Part shown: one piece after another, positions 25,382-33,728 of the stretch
Position numbering within the stretch: position 1 is the first letter of the stretch
Layout: every line of letters begins with the position of its first letter
NCBI GenBank assembly: GCA_045658965.1
Contig: JAZOVZ010000027.1
Span: 1-56,692 of the forward strand
Origin: SVQP01 sp045658965
GTDB taxonomy: Bacteria > Bacillota > Clostridia > Oscillospirales > CAG-272
Reading direction: 5' to 3'
Length of the DNA: 56,692 nucleotides
Translations under genes and position numbers: made by a program
The notes under the pieces: model-generated
Databases searched by the model: none
What the model was told of the DNA's origin: nothing
Seen by the model: the letters and a program-made list of their open reading frames with translations, nothing else

Positions 25382-27016
25382 ATGAAAAAACATGAATTGC
25401 TGAATATGATCGACGAAGCGCTGCTGGACGCGCTGTACGGCTATTGCTATCCGCGTACCCGTGACAGCTACGCTGCTCGCGAGCTTTGCTCGGATATCGT
25501 GTACGCCTTGGTCAAGGCGGCAAATACCGACGGCGAGATCGCAGAGTCCTACGCCTTTATCTGGCGTGTGGCACGCAACGTGTACGCCGACTACTGCAAA
25601 AAGCGCAGCCAAGCAGACACCTACGGCTATATGGGGGCCCCCGACGAGGCACTTGCCTTGATCGCCTCGGAACAGGACGATACGGACGATTCGCTCATGC
25701 AGCTTTTGCCCGACGTCTACCGTCGCATCGCCTATCTGACCCACGCTTACCGCGAGGTCATGATCGCCTTTTACCTGGACGGCAAGCCGATTGCGCAAAT
25801 TGCCAAGGAGCAGGGCGTGCGCGAGGGCACCATTCGTCAGCGACTGTATTCGGCAAGAAAGAAACTGAAAGATGAGGTAGAAAACATGACACAGACTAAC
25901 AAACCCGTAACGCTTGACAATATCGACTATGACATTATTGGTACAGGTGACCCCGGTTGGGGTGATCCGCGCGAAGGCTTCGAGCGTCAGCTTTCCATGC
26001 ACGTCCTGCATCTTTGCCACCGCTCCCCCAAGACTGCATCCGAAATTGCGGCGGAGCTGAACGTGCCCACGCTGTACATTGAGCAGGAGCTTGAAATTCT
26101 GACCCGCGGCAGAAATGGGCAATACGGACTTCTTCGCCGCCTGGAGAACGGCAGATACGGCATCAACTTCGTGCTCTTTGACAAGCAGACCATGGAAAAG
26201 GCAATCGCGCTTTACGAGCAACAGCTGCCTATGGTGGCTGACGTGATTGCAGATTTCATCGAGCAGCACAAGCAAGAATATCTCGCGTTCCCCTACTTAA
26301 ATCACGAGGTAGATCTCAATCTGATCCTTTGGCAGCAGATTTATCGGATAGCGCACACCCTTGAGGATCACGTCACCAACGTGCTCAATACCAAGTATTT
26401 TGCCGATGTCGTTGACCCCGAGCCCAACCGCCCCTTCAGCGTTTACGGCTTTGAAAGTCTCGGCAAGTATTTCGGTTGCGGCTTAGACGGCGCCGTTTCC
26501 AAGAATATTAGCGGCTACTCGCATGTCTTCATCAGAAACATTTACATCTCGCGCATTCAGAAGCATTTCTCCTGCGGTCACAATATTTCAACCGATTCCA
26601 TGATGCTCATGACCCTTCGCGCCATTAATGGCTTGTCCGTTCGATCCTTGACTGAGGACGAGCAGGAGATTGCCGCAAAGGCAATCGAGCAAGGTTATCT
26701 GCTCCGCAAGGGCAATACGCTCTACACCAAAATCCTTGTCAACAACAGCAAGGACAGCGAACGCCTTTACAGTGTTACGAACAAGTTGGACAATGGCTAT
26801 TTCGACGAGGCTGCCGAAGCGATCGCGGCAAATCTTGCGGCACTTATCAAGGACACCTTGCCCGATTATCTGATCGGAGAGTGGTTCTTTGCCAACCGTC
26901 TTGCAGGACTTCCCATGGTGGATGCCTTGGTCGAGGCGTTGATTGAGCGCGGCATCCTCACCCCTCCCAAGGACGGCATCGGTGCCGAGGGCTGCTGGAT
27001 GGAAGTGGAGAAATAA
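25382..27016 (+). CDS. ECF-type sigma factor fused to winged-helix and large C-terminal domain
   Basis: The 544-residue protein starts at ATG 25382, with GGAGAAAG just upstream. Residues about 10-75 look like sigma region 2 (YAFIWRVARNVYADYCKKRS). Residues about 124-165 are sigma region 4 (GKPIAQIAKEQGVREGTIRQ, then RLYSARKKLKDE). After a short linker a winged-helix domain (about 206-270) reads SPKTASEIAAELNVPTLYIE followed by a LLRRLENGRYGINF wing. The last 270 residues are soluble, of mixed helix and strand, with C-GH type residues (HFSCGHNISTDS); I do not recognise the domain. Ordinary ECF factors are about 190 residues. No anti-sigma gene follows, so the extension may do the sensing. Clean terminator after the stop. 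Confidence 0.78.
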   Translation: MKKHELLNMIDEALLDALYGYCYPRTRDSYAARELCSDIVYALVKAANTDGEIAESYAFIWRVARNVYADYCKKRSQADTYGYMGAPDEALALIASEQDDTDDSLMQLLPDVYRRIAYLTHAYREVMIAFYLDGKPIAQIAKEQGVREGTIRQRLYSARKKLKDEVENMTQTNKPVTLDNIDYDIIGTGDPGWGDPREGFERQLSMHVLHLCHRSPKTASEIAAELNVPTLYIEQELEILTRGRNGQYGLLRRLENGRYGINFVLFDKQTMEKAIALYEQQLPMVADVIADFIEQHKQEYLAFPYLNHEVDLNLILWQQIYRIAHTLEDHVTNVLNTKYFADVVDPEPNRPFSVYGFESLGKYFGCGLDGAVSKNISGYSHVFIRNIYISRIQKHFSCGHNISTDSMMLMTLRAINGLSVRSLTEDEQEIAAKAIEQGYLLRKGNTLYTKILVNNSKDSERLYSVTNKLDNGYFDEAAEAIAANLAALIKDTLPDYLIGEWFFANRLAGLPMVDALVEALIERGILTPPKDGIGAEGCWMEVEK

Positions 27017-27035
27017 AATATTGCACGCTAAAAAT

Positions 27036-27064
27036 GCCTGCGTCCAATCGGACGCAGGCTTTTT
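27036..27064 (+). terminator. Terminator of the sigma-fusion gene
   Basis: GCCTGCGTCC (27036-27045), loop AATC, GGACGCAGGC (27050-27059), then TTTTT. Confidence 0.92.
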
Positions 27065-27099
27065 GTACGGATGTATTGTGACGCGTCGCGGGCGCGCGT

Positions 27100-27260
27100 C
27101 AAAAAGGCGTCCCCCGGGGGGAAGCTGTCGCGCAGCGACTGAAGGGGAGTGACGGACTAAACGGCGCGCATATCCGTTCGGGTATAACAATTCAAGCCTA
27201 AGATTTCGCATTCCCCTTCAGTCGCTGCGCGACAGCTTCCCCCCGGGGGACGCCTTTTTG
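27100..27260. repeat. Perfect 49-bp inverted repeat
   Basis: 27100-27148 and 27212-27260 are exact reverse complements by eye. They contain AAGGCGTCCCCCGGGGGGAA and GCTGTCGCGCAGCGACTG. The 63 bp between is not obviously coding. The 354-bp gap around it (27017-27370) holds this element and the upstream terminator, and no gene. Confidence 0.9.
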
Positions 27261-27370
27261 GCGGGTGCCCGCATCGTTTGGGTGCCCGCTATGAGTTTTC
27301 CTTAACTTAATGACTTTGGCACGGAGGCTTATTCGGTAGTTGCGCCCGTTCTCACAGGGCATACCATCGG

Positions 27371-28168
27371 TCAGATCCCCTGCTCCTCCAACCCCAGCAG
27401 CTCGGCTGTGGTGCGCTCGCCCGTAAACATGTCCTGATAAAAGCGTTCATAGAACGAGTCGGCGTCCTGTTCGGTAGGCGAGGTGCGGACCATGCAGGCA
27501 TACTTTTGCAAGAGCGGAATGCACTCCCCGCTGCCAAACAGCAAATGCTCCAGCAGCATGGTGCCGTTGAGTGCCAGCGCCTGCTCCAGCTTTGCCGTAA
27601 ACTCTCTATCGGGAGCAGTGGCAATCGCAAAGCCGTCGGGATGGTTGTGTGCCACGATCACGGCAGACGCATTCTTGAGCAGCGCGCGCCTGGAAATATC
27701 ACGCGCAATGGGGCGCGCCTCGTTGATGGTGCCGTCACACACGTGATAAAAATCGATCAGATGCATGCGGTTATCAAACATAAGCGCATATACGCGCTCG
27801 ACCTGCAATCCCAGATAATACGGCTCAAGGTATGCCCTTGCCTTTCTGCAGGTATCGATCTTGGGCAGCATCGGTCGCTGCTCGATCGCACTGCGACGCA
27901 CCACGTCACCGATCAGCGAGAGCATCATTGCCGTTTTCTCACCTACTCCCTCGGTCAGCTCCAGCACCTCGGGTTCTGCGCTCAACACGCCCCAAAGTCC
28001 GCCGTTCTGCTCAATCAGTGCGTGTGCCGTGCCGTTTGTGTCCCCGCGAGGAACGGAATAATACAAAAGCATTTCCAAAAGCTCGTGCGAGGAAAAGCCG
28101 TCCGCTCCCTCAATCATGTATCGGTTGCGCATTCTTTCACGGTGATTTTCATGTAGATTCTGACTCAT
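27371..28168 (-). CDS. radC: RadC/JAB-domain protein
   Basis: The 265-residue protein has an N-terminal helix-hairpin-helix-like region (LTEGVGEKTAMMLSLIGDV, about 71-90). It continues into a JAB1/MPN metalloprotease-like domain with AHNHPDGFAIATAPDREFT, giving metal ligands H174, H176 and D187. The family is called RadC for historical reasons; a direct repair role is doubted, and relatives are common on mobile elements. I chose the ATG at 28168, preceded by GGGAGC, over a longer ORF whose N-terminus would be a spurious hydrophobic stretch. It is monocistronic and lies downstream of the perfect inverted repeat on its 3' side. Confidence 0.9.
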   Translation of the reverse strand: MSQNLHENHRERMRNRYMIEGADGFSSHELLEMLLYYSVPRGDTNGTAHALIEQNGGLWGVLSAEPEVLELTEGVGEKTAMMLSLIGDVVRRSAIEQRPMLPKIDTCRKARAYLEPYYLGLQVERVYALMFDNRMHLIDFYHVCDGTINEARPIARDISRRALLKNASAVIVAHNHPDGFAIATAPDREFTAKLEQALALNGTMLLEHLLFGSGECIPLLQKYACMVRTSPTEQDADSFYERFYQDMFTGERTTAELLGLEEQGI

Positions 28169-28276
28169 AATAGCTCCCTTGAGTGGCGTTACGTATATTA
28201 CACATGTCATTATAGCGAAAAATGCGCAAAATTGCAATAGGACTTTTGGATTTTTACCTGCCAAACATCATTTCTA

Positions 28277-28305
28277 TTGACAAAAATGCCTCGAACGGAT
28301 ATAAT
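28277..28305 (+). promoter_or_regulatory. Consensus sigma-A promoter for the EEP lipoprotein
   Basis: TTGACA (28277-28282) and TATAAT (28300-28305) with a 17-bp spacer: both hexamers match consensus exactly. Confidence 0.88.
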
Positions 28306-28336
28306 AAAGGTAATATATCCGACGGAGGTACCTGTC

Positions 28337-30034
28337 ATGAAACACGTCATGCAGCGCACAAGAATCTTTTGCTTTGTATCGGCCCTCTTGCTCTGCCTGC
28401 CTCTGCTTGCCGCATGCACCGGCGGCGGTGACGTCACGCAACCCACAACCGACGGCACAACCGAGCAACCCGCAACCGAGCAGCCTACAGAGGACGTAAC
28501 CGAGCAACCCACCGAGGACACGACACAAGAGACGACCGAGGTCCCCACAGAACAAACCACAGAGCAAACCACAGAGGCGCAAACCGAGCCTCCTGCGCGC
28601 GAGCTCAAGACCTCGCTTTCCTTTACCGAGCTTGGCAGCGAGATCCAGCTTAGCAAATATTTCACCAGCCCCTACCAGTGCGAGGCTGCTTTGACCGAGG
28701 ACGGCACGCTGCGCCTGAGCACCGCCAAAACACCCAAAAGCGTGACTGCCAGCGACCCCTATATTTACGTCAAGCTCGCCCAGCTGATCAAGGATCTGGG
28801 CTACGACGCGGTCGACACCCGCGAATACCCCCACATGGTGCTGCGCGTGCGCAGCGAGGGCAGAACGGGCAAGGTATTCTCCCTGTTCGGCTATAGCTCC
28901 AAAACGCCCAGCGGCGCAGGCATTACCGGTCAGCTGGACAGATACGTTGCCAACTCCGAGGACTGGCAGTACGTTTATTTTGACCTTTCCTCTTATAACA
29001 AGAACCTCATTACCTACCGCTTTGACCTGACCAACTCCGCTCTTGCAAACGGTGAATCGCTCTACGTCAGCGATATCTCCTTCTATGCAACCGCCGAGGA
29101 GGCGACTGCGCTGCTCTCCCCCGACGTCTATCCCGTCATCGAGCAGACCGCGGACAATTACACAGCCAAGATCATGTCCTTTAACGTACAGACCGAGAAC
29201 GGCACGCAGGTGCGCGCCGACATCCGCATGGATATGCTGCGCGATCTGCTTGACGAGTATCAGCCCGATTCCATCGGTATGCAGGAAGTGACCACCAAGT
29301 GGCGCGACATGATGGACACCTACGCCTTTAACCAAAGCTACGCAGGCGTTGGCGAGGCAAGAACGCCCGGTGGCGAGGCAAATCCCATCTACTACCGCGC
29401 AGACAAGTTTGAGCTTGTAGACAGCGGCACGTTCTGGCTGTCCGACACACCCGATGTGGAGGGCTCGAAATTTGAAGAAAGCCTGTACGTCCGCATCTGT
29501 ACCTGGGCGCATCTGCGCGACAAGACCACGGGCAAGGAATACGTGCACGTCAACACGCACCTTGACAACCTCGGCAGCAGTGAAGGCAGAACGCTGCGCA
29601 AGCAACAGATCACGGTTATCCTGAAGTTCTTGCAACGCTTTGGCGATATTCCCATGGTGCTGACGGGCGACCTCAATCAGGCAGCGGTCAACGCTGAAGG
29701 CACACAATACTCGGTTTATAAAACCTTAGTAGGCATCAATGCAATCAAGCTTGATGACGGTACAAAAATCTACTCCCCCTTCTCTAACGCACGCTATGAC
29801 GCCCCCGACAACATGCCCGAGGGACAAAGCGCAACCATGACCAAGTATTATGATGAAAAGGACAGCAAATACAACCCCGCAAAAGAGCCGATCGACTACG
29901 TGCTCTACACTTCCGCTTCACTGACCGCACTTTCCTACAAGATCCGCTTGTACGACCGCGGTGGCGTGTACCTCTCCGACCATCTGCCCGTGATCAGCGA
30001 GATCAAGTTCGCTCCCGCACCCACACAAGAATGA
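28337..30034 (+). CDS. Lipoprotein with endonuclease/exonuclease/phosphatase (EEP) domain
   Basis: The 565-residue protein has a lipoprotein signal ending LPLLAAC (C27). A Thr/Glu/Pro/Gln-rich linker follows (about 30-90), then a beta-rich domain (about 95-270). The EEP fold (about 275-560) is shown by IMSFNVQTENG, SIGMQEV, VHVNTHLDN, VLTGDLNQ and LSDHLPVISE. These are the canonical Asn, Glu, His, Asp-x-Asn and Asp-His residues of the DNase I-like fold. Possible substrates are nucleic acid or phosphodiesters and sphingomyelin-like lipids. GGAGG and a perfect promoter precede it. It shares its linker style with the lipoprotein nuclease at 22850-24040. It is followed after 32 bp by another lipoprotein gene, probably co-transcribed. 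Confidence 0.87.
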   Translation: MKHVMQRTRIFCFVSALLLCLPLLAACTGGGDVTQPTTDGTTEQPATEQPTEDVTEQPTEDTTQETTEVPTEQTTEQTTEAQTEPPARELKTSLSFTELGSEIQLSKYFTSPYQCEAALTEDGTLRLSTAKTPKSVTASDPYIYVKLAQLIKDLGYDAVDTREYPHMVLRVRSEGRTGKVFSLFGYSSKTPSGAGITGQLDRYVANSEDWQYVYFDLSSYNKNLITYRFDLTNSALANGESLYVSDISFYATAEEATALLSPDVYPVIEQTADNYTAKIMSFNVQTENGTQVRADIRMDMLRDLLDEYQPDSIGMQEVTTKWRDMMDTYAFNQSYAGVGEARTPGGEANPIYYRADKFELVDSGTFWLSDTPDVEGSKFEESLYVRICTWAHLRDKTTGKEYVHVNTHLDNLGSSEGRTLRKQQITVILKFLQRFGDIPMVLTGDLNQAAVNAEGTQYSVYKTLVGINAIKLDDGTKIYSPFSNARYDAPDNMPEGQSATMTKYYDEKDSKYNPAKEPIDYVLYTSASLTALSYKIRLYDRGGVYLSDHLPVISEIKFAPAPTQE

Positions 30035-30066
30035 TCCAATCAAACATTCAAATATAAGGAGATCAT

Positions 30067-32001
30067 ATGAAGCATTTTATTTCCATTCTCACGCTGATCC
30101 TTACCCTCCCGCTTCTGCTTTGCATGCTTGCGGGCTGTAACACCCCCTCTTCGGACGGTGAGCAAACCACCGACGCAAGCGACACGCAGCAAAATGCACC
30201 GTCCGTCGGCATTGTGACCGAAGCGGATCACGCCACCGTTACGACCGCAGAGGGTCTTTCCTACAGAGCTGAGGGCTACGATGCCGTAAAGGACAATACG
30301 TTCGGCTTTGTAAAAGGGCTTACCATGCAATTTGGCGACCAATTTGCGGGCGAATTCAACCGCTTTACCATCAAGTATTTCGCCTCCGCGCCCATGAAGA
30401 TCACGCTGACCTATACCGAAAAGGGTGCGCAGCTGGCAGACGTGTTCTACCTCGAAGCAGGAGAGACGGAATTTTCCGCAGTCAATCCGAAATTCATGAT
30501 CAAGGTAAACGGCAGCAGCATTGAGTCCATGCAAGTGGACACCTGCGAGGGCAAAGACGCGGAATTTATGCTGTACGATCTGAAGACCGAGACCATCTCC
30601 GTTCCCAAGGCGCAGCAGTACATCGAGGGCAGCCGCTATACTTTGGGCATTGACCTCAAATGGGGCGGTGCGATCAACCACGTAGAGGACAAGGAATGCC
30701 CCATGGAAGACGTCACCAACATGTGCAACAAGCACGACGAGGGCAGACTCATCCAGCAATCCTATTACGGTGTGTTCTACTATGCAGATCAATACGTAGA
30801 GGGCGGCTATCAGGGCGTTGAGGGCGTTGCCTACAACCCCGTACAGGGCGGTGACACTAACAAGCGCGACAGCCGTATCATTGACTTCAAGATTGAAAAA
30901 GACCGCATTTATATCAAGGCGCAGCCCTTGGATTGGCCGCTCAAGGAGTCCTATACCCCCAGTTATATGGAAAACGAATACGTGGTCAAGGACGACTACA
31001 TCGAGGTATTCAACCGCTTTATCGATTTCTCGGGCTGGGAGCATCCCGTGCTTGACCAAGAGCTTCCCGCAGTATATACCGTCAACTGCTTTGACACCTT
31101 TGTGTGGTACGACGGCGGCAAGCCCTGGACGGGCGATAAGCTCAGCACCATTACCGATTGGAGCAACGTAGACCCCAACACCGACAAAGCAAGCCATTAT
31201 ATCCAGCTCAAGGAGCCCAACACCGAGACGTGGTTTGCCATGATCAATGGAGAAGCGCAGTACGGTCTCGGTATTTACGTGCCTAACGTGGACAGAGTGC
31301 TGACCATGCGTTATCTGTCGGGTCAAAAGGGCGATAATGATGCTAAGGGCAACCCCTGCAGCTATATTTCCCCCTTGAACAGAATTGCATTCAAGTCCTT
31401 TGAACCGATCGAATACAGCTATCTTCTGGTAGCGGGCAATCTTGAAGAGATTCGCGAGGTCTTTACCCAGAACCGTGATTTTAGCACCAACGAGGGCTTT
31501 AATATCAAATCCCCTTCACGCGCACCCTACAGCGAGGAGACTGCAGACGCAGTTGTGGATCTTTCCGTCAAGGACGGGATGAGCTCCATCAACTACCCCC
31601 GCAGCACCGAATACGGCTTTGACGAGGAGCAAAAGGCGATCATGCTCAAGGCTGTGGACGCTGACCCCAACGTCACGTTTGTCTTTGACTACGGCGGACA
31701 GCAGCTTTTCGCCGAGGACTACGGCATCATTGAGATCGAGTACATGATTCCCACCACCAATGCAGAGTCGTCTTACGAAACGCAGCTCTTCCTTTGCGCA
31801 GGTGACGTCAAAGCACCCGCAGCAGAAGCCGCTGTGACCGGCACGCTGATCGCGGACGGTGAGTATCACACATTGCAGATCTCCGTGAAGGATCTCAATT
31901 TCTGGAGCGGCTTGATCCACATGGTCAGATTTGACTACTTCTCTTCCCCGACCGAGAATGACGTAGTCTTTGTCAAGGCATTCAGATTTGTAGCCAATTG
32001 A
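30067..32001 (+). CDS. Lipoprotein of unknown function, possibly carbohydrate-related
   Basis: The 644-residue protein has a lipoprotein signal ending MLAGC (C24), a short Thr/Ser-rich linker and an otherwise beta-rich extracellular body. A recognisable stretch is LGIDLKWGGAINHVEDKE followed by DEGRLIQQSYYG, a pattern I associate with uncharacterised secreted beta-sandwich proteins of polysaccharide-degrading bacteria. A second jelly-roll-like region lies in the last 150 residues. No catalytic motif could be assigned. AAGGAG lies before the ATG. It follows the EEP lipoprotein gene by 32 bp and ends in a strong terminator, so the two form a surface lipoprotein operon. Confidence 0.72.
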   Translation: MKHFISILTLILTLPLLLCMLAGCNTPSSDGEQTTDASDTQQNAPSVGIVTEADHATVTTAEGLSYRAEGYDAVKDNTFGFVKGLTMQFGDQFAGEFNRFTIKYFASAPMKITLTYTEKGAQLADVFYLEAGETEFSAVNPKFMIKVNGSSIESMQVDTCEGKDAEFMLYDLKTETISVPKAQQYIEGSRYTLGIDLKWGGAINHVEDKECPMEDVTNMCNKHDEGRLIQQSYYGVFYYADQYVEGGYQGVEGVAYNPVQGGDTNKRDSRIIDFKIEKDRIYIKAQPLDWPLKESYTPSYMENEYVVKDDYIEVFNRFIDFSGWEHPVLDQELPAVYTVNCFDTFVWYDGGKPWTGDKLSTITDWSNVDPNTDKASHYIQLKEPNTETWFAMINGEAQYGLGIYVPNVDRVLTMRYLSGQKGDNDAKGNPCSYISPLNRIAFKSFEPIEYSYLLVAGNLEEIREVFTQNRDFSTNEGFNIKSPSRAPYSEETADAVVDLSVKDGMSSINYPRSTEYGFDEEQKAIMLKAVDADPNVTFVFDYGGQQLFAEDYGIIEIEYMIPTTNAESSYETQLFLCAGDVKAPAAEAAVTGTLIADGEYHTLQISVKDLNFWSGLIHMVRFDYFSSPTENDVVFVKAFRFVAN

Positions 32002-32030
32002 CGTAAAACGTCATTGAAACCCAAAGAATT

Positions 32031-32066
32031 TCGGCAGAGGGCTTGTCCCTCTGCCGATTTTGTGTT
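32031..32066 (+). terminator. Terminator of the lipoprotein operon
   Basis: TCGGCAGAGGG (32031-32041), loop CTTGT, CCCTCTGCCGA (32047-32057), then TTTTGTGTT. Confidence 0.88.
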
Positions 32067-32071
32067 ATACT
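32043..32071 (+). promoter_or_regulatory. Possible MATE promoter inside the terminator
   Basis: TTGTCC (32043-32048) and TATACT (32066-32071), 17-bp spacer. The -35 lies in the loop and right arm of the preceding terminator. Confidence 0.42.
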
Positions 32072-32101
32072 ATCAGTATCACTTCAATAAAGGATACAGC
32101 T

Positions 32102-33472
32102 ATGCAACAGGATAAAGAATTTCTTGGCACTGCCCCCGTGGGGCGTCTGCTCTTTAAGCTGGCGTTGCCCACCGTGGTGGCACAGCTGGTCAACATGCTC
32201 TACAACGTGGTTGACCGCATATATATCGGGCACATCGAGGGCTACGGTGACCTTGCCTTGACCGGCGTGGGCGTTTGCCTGCCGCTCATCATGATCGTCT
32301 CCGCCTTTGCCGCACTCGTCGGCTCGGGCGGTGCACCGCGCGCGTCGATCGCCATGGGCGAGAACAACTATGAAAAAGCCGAGCGCATCCTCGGTGGCTG
32401 CTTTGGCTTGCAGCTGATCATCTCGGCGATCTTAACTGCCGTGCTGCTCTTATGCAACAAGCCCCTGCTGCTTGCCTTCGGTGCAAGTGAAAACACCATT
32501 CAGTATGCCACCGAATACATGAGCGTGTACGCAATCGGCACGCTGTTCGTGCAGCTCACACTCGGCATGAACGCCTTTATCTCGGCACAGGGCTTTACGC
32601 GCGTGTCCATGATGTCGGTCATCATCGGTGCGGCTGCCAACATCGTCCTTGACCCCCTCTTTATTTACGGCTTGGGGCTTGGCGTGCGCGGTGCGGCAAT
32701 TGCCACCGTGCTCTCGCAGGCAGCGTCCACCGTATGGATCATTCTCTTTTTGCTTGGAAAAAAGACGCACCTCAAATTGCGCCCCGGGTACATGCTGCCC
32801 GTGCCGCGCATCGTGCTTCCCTGCGTCGCACTCGGACTTGCCACCTTTGTCATGCAATCCAGCGAGAGCGTGATCGCCATTTGCTTTAACACCTCGCTGC
32901 GCTCCTATGGCGGTGACGTAGCAGTGGGGGCTATGACCATTCTGACAAGCGTGATGCAGTTTGCCATGCTGCCCATGCAGGGCGTGGCACAGGGCGCGCA
33001 GCCCATTCTTTCCTACAACTACGGTGCCAAGAATGCAGACCGCGTCAAAAAGGCATATAAGCTGCTGCTGATCTCCTGCATGATCTACTCCGTGACGCTG
33101 TGGCTCTTGGTCATGCTGTGCCCGCAAGTGTTCGTGGGTATGTTTACAAATAAGCCCGCGCTTGCCGATTTTGCCGCCCCCATGCTGCGCATCTATTACG
33201 CAGGTATGGTGCTGTTCGGCATTCAGATCGCCTGCCAGATGACCTTTGTTTCGCTCGGTCAGGCACTTTGCTCGGTCACGGTTGCCGTCATGCGCAAGTT
33301 CGTGCTGCTGCTCCCCTTGATCTATATCGTGCCCGCGCTGGCAGAAAATAAAACGATGGGAGTCTACCTTGCAGAGCCGATTGCCGACGTGCTGGCGGTC
33401 ACCTTTACCGCGATATTGTTCGCGTTTGTGTTCAAGCGGGCAATGAAAAAGATTGAAAAAGAGGCTGAGTAA
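32102..33472 (+). CDS. MATE-family multidrug/toxin efflux transporter
   Basis: The 456-residue protein has twelve hydrophobic segments and the MATE opening LALPTVVAQLVNMLYNVVDR followed by IYIGHI, with the repeat signature in the second half (MQGVAQGAQPILSYNYGA). Such carriers exchange sodium or protons for organic cations, flavins or other toxic compounds. The start at 32102 has AAAGGA nearby; the longer ORF begins in the promoter. It is monocistronic, between the lipoprotein operon and a palindromic repeat. The substrate is unknown. Confidence 0.92.
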   Translation: MQQDKEFLGTAPVGRLLFKLALPTVVAQLVNMLYNVVDRIYIGHIEGYGDLALTGVGVCLPLIMIVSAFAALVGSGGAPRASIAMGENNYEKAERILGGCFGLQLIISAILTAVLLLCNKPLLLAFGASENTIQYATEYMSVYAIGTLFVQLTLGMNAFISAQGFTRVSMMSVIIGAAANIVLDPLFIYGLGLGVRGAAIATVLSQAASTVWIILFLLGKKTHLKLRPGYMLPVPRIVLPCVALGLATFVMQSSESVIAICFNTSLRSYGGDVAVGAMTILTSVMQFAMLPMQGVAQGAQPILSYNYGAKNADRVKKAYKLLLISCMIYSVTLWLLVMLCPQVFVGMFTNKPALADFAAPMLRIYYAGMVLFGIQIACQMTFVSLGQALCSVTVAVMRKFVLLLPLIYIVPALAENKTMGVYLAEPIADVLAVTFTAILFAFVFKRAMKKIEKEAE

Positions 33473-33506
33473 AGCGGACTTCTCATAAGGACACTGGTTC
33501 TTTTTT

Positions 33507-33612
33507 GTAGGGGTCGACGGTCTCGCTGCGGCTCGGTCACGCCACGGCTCTGACAGCCGCGAATGGGCTGTCATTCACTACCGTGTCGCCGCTTCGCTAC
33601 CTCGGCGACCCG
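33507..33612 (+). repeat. Long member of the capped palindromic repeat family
   Basis: It opens GTAGGGGTCG and closes CGACCCG, so it has the caps of the short 25-bp units. In place of a short loop it carries about 88 bp with further stems, including TGACAGCC/GGCTGTCA. Confidence 0.65.
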
Positions 33613-33650
33613 TAAGAGCAAAATTTGATACGCTGAAAACAAAGAGATAA

Positions 33651-33686
33651 CCCCAACAGATTTTCAAAGTCTGTTGGGGTAATTTT
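33651..33686. terminator. Hairpin between MATE and GNAT genes
   Basis: CCCCAACAGA (33651-33660) pairs with TCTGTTGGGG (33670-33679). A run AATTTTA follows on the plus strand. Confidence 0.6.
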
Positions 33687-33728
33687 ATGTGATCCTGTTC
33701 GACAAATTGGAATTTGACAAAATAATTG

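Noticed and set aside
27100..27260. Terminator shared by the sigma-fusion gene and radC
   Set aside because: The stem could pause polymerase, but the arms are far longer than a terminator, lack a T-run and are separated by 63 bp. The sigma-fusion gene already has a good terminator.
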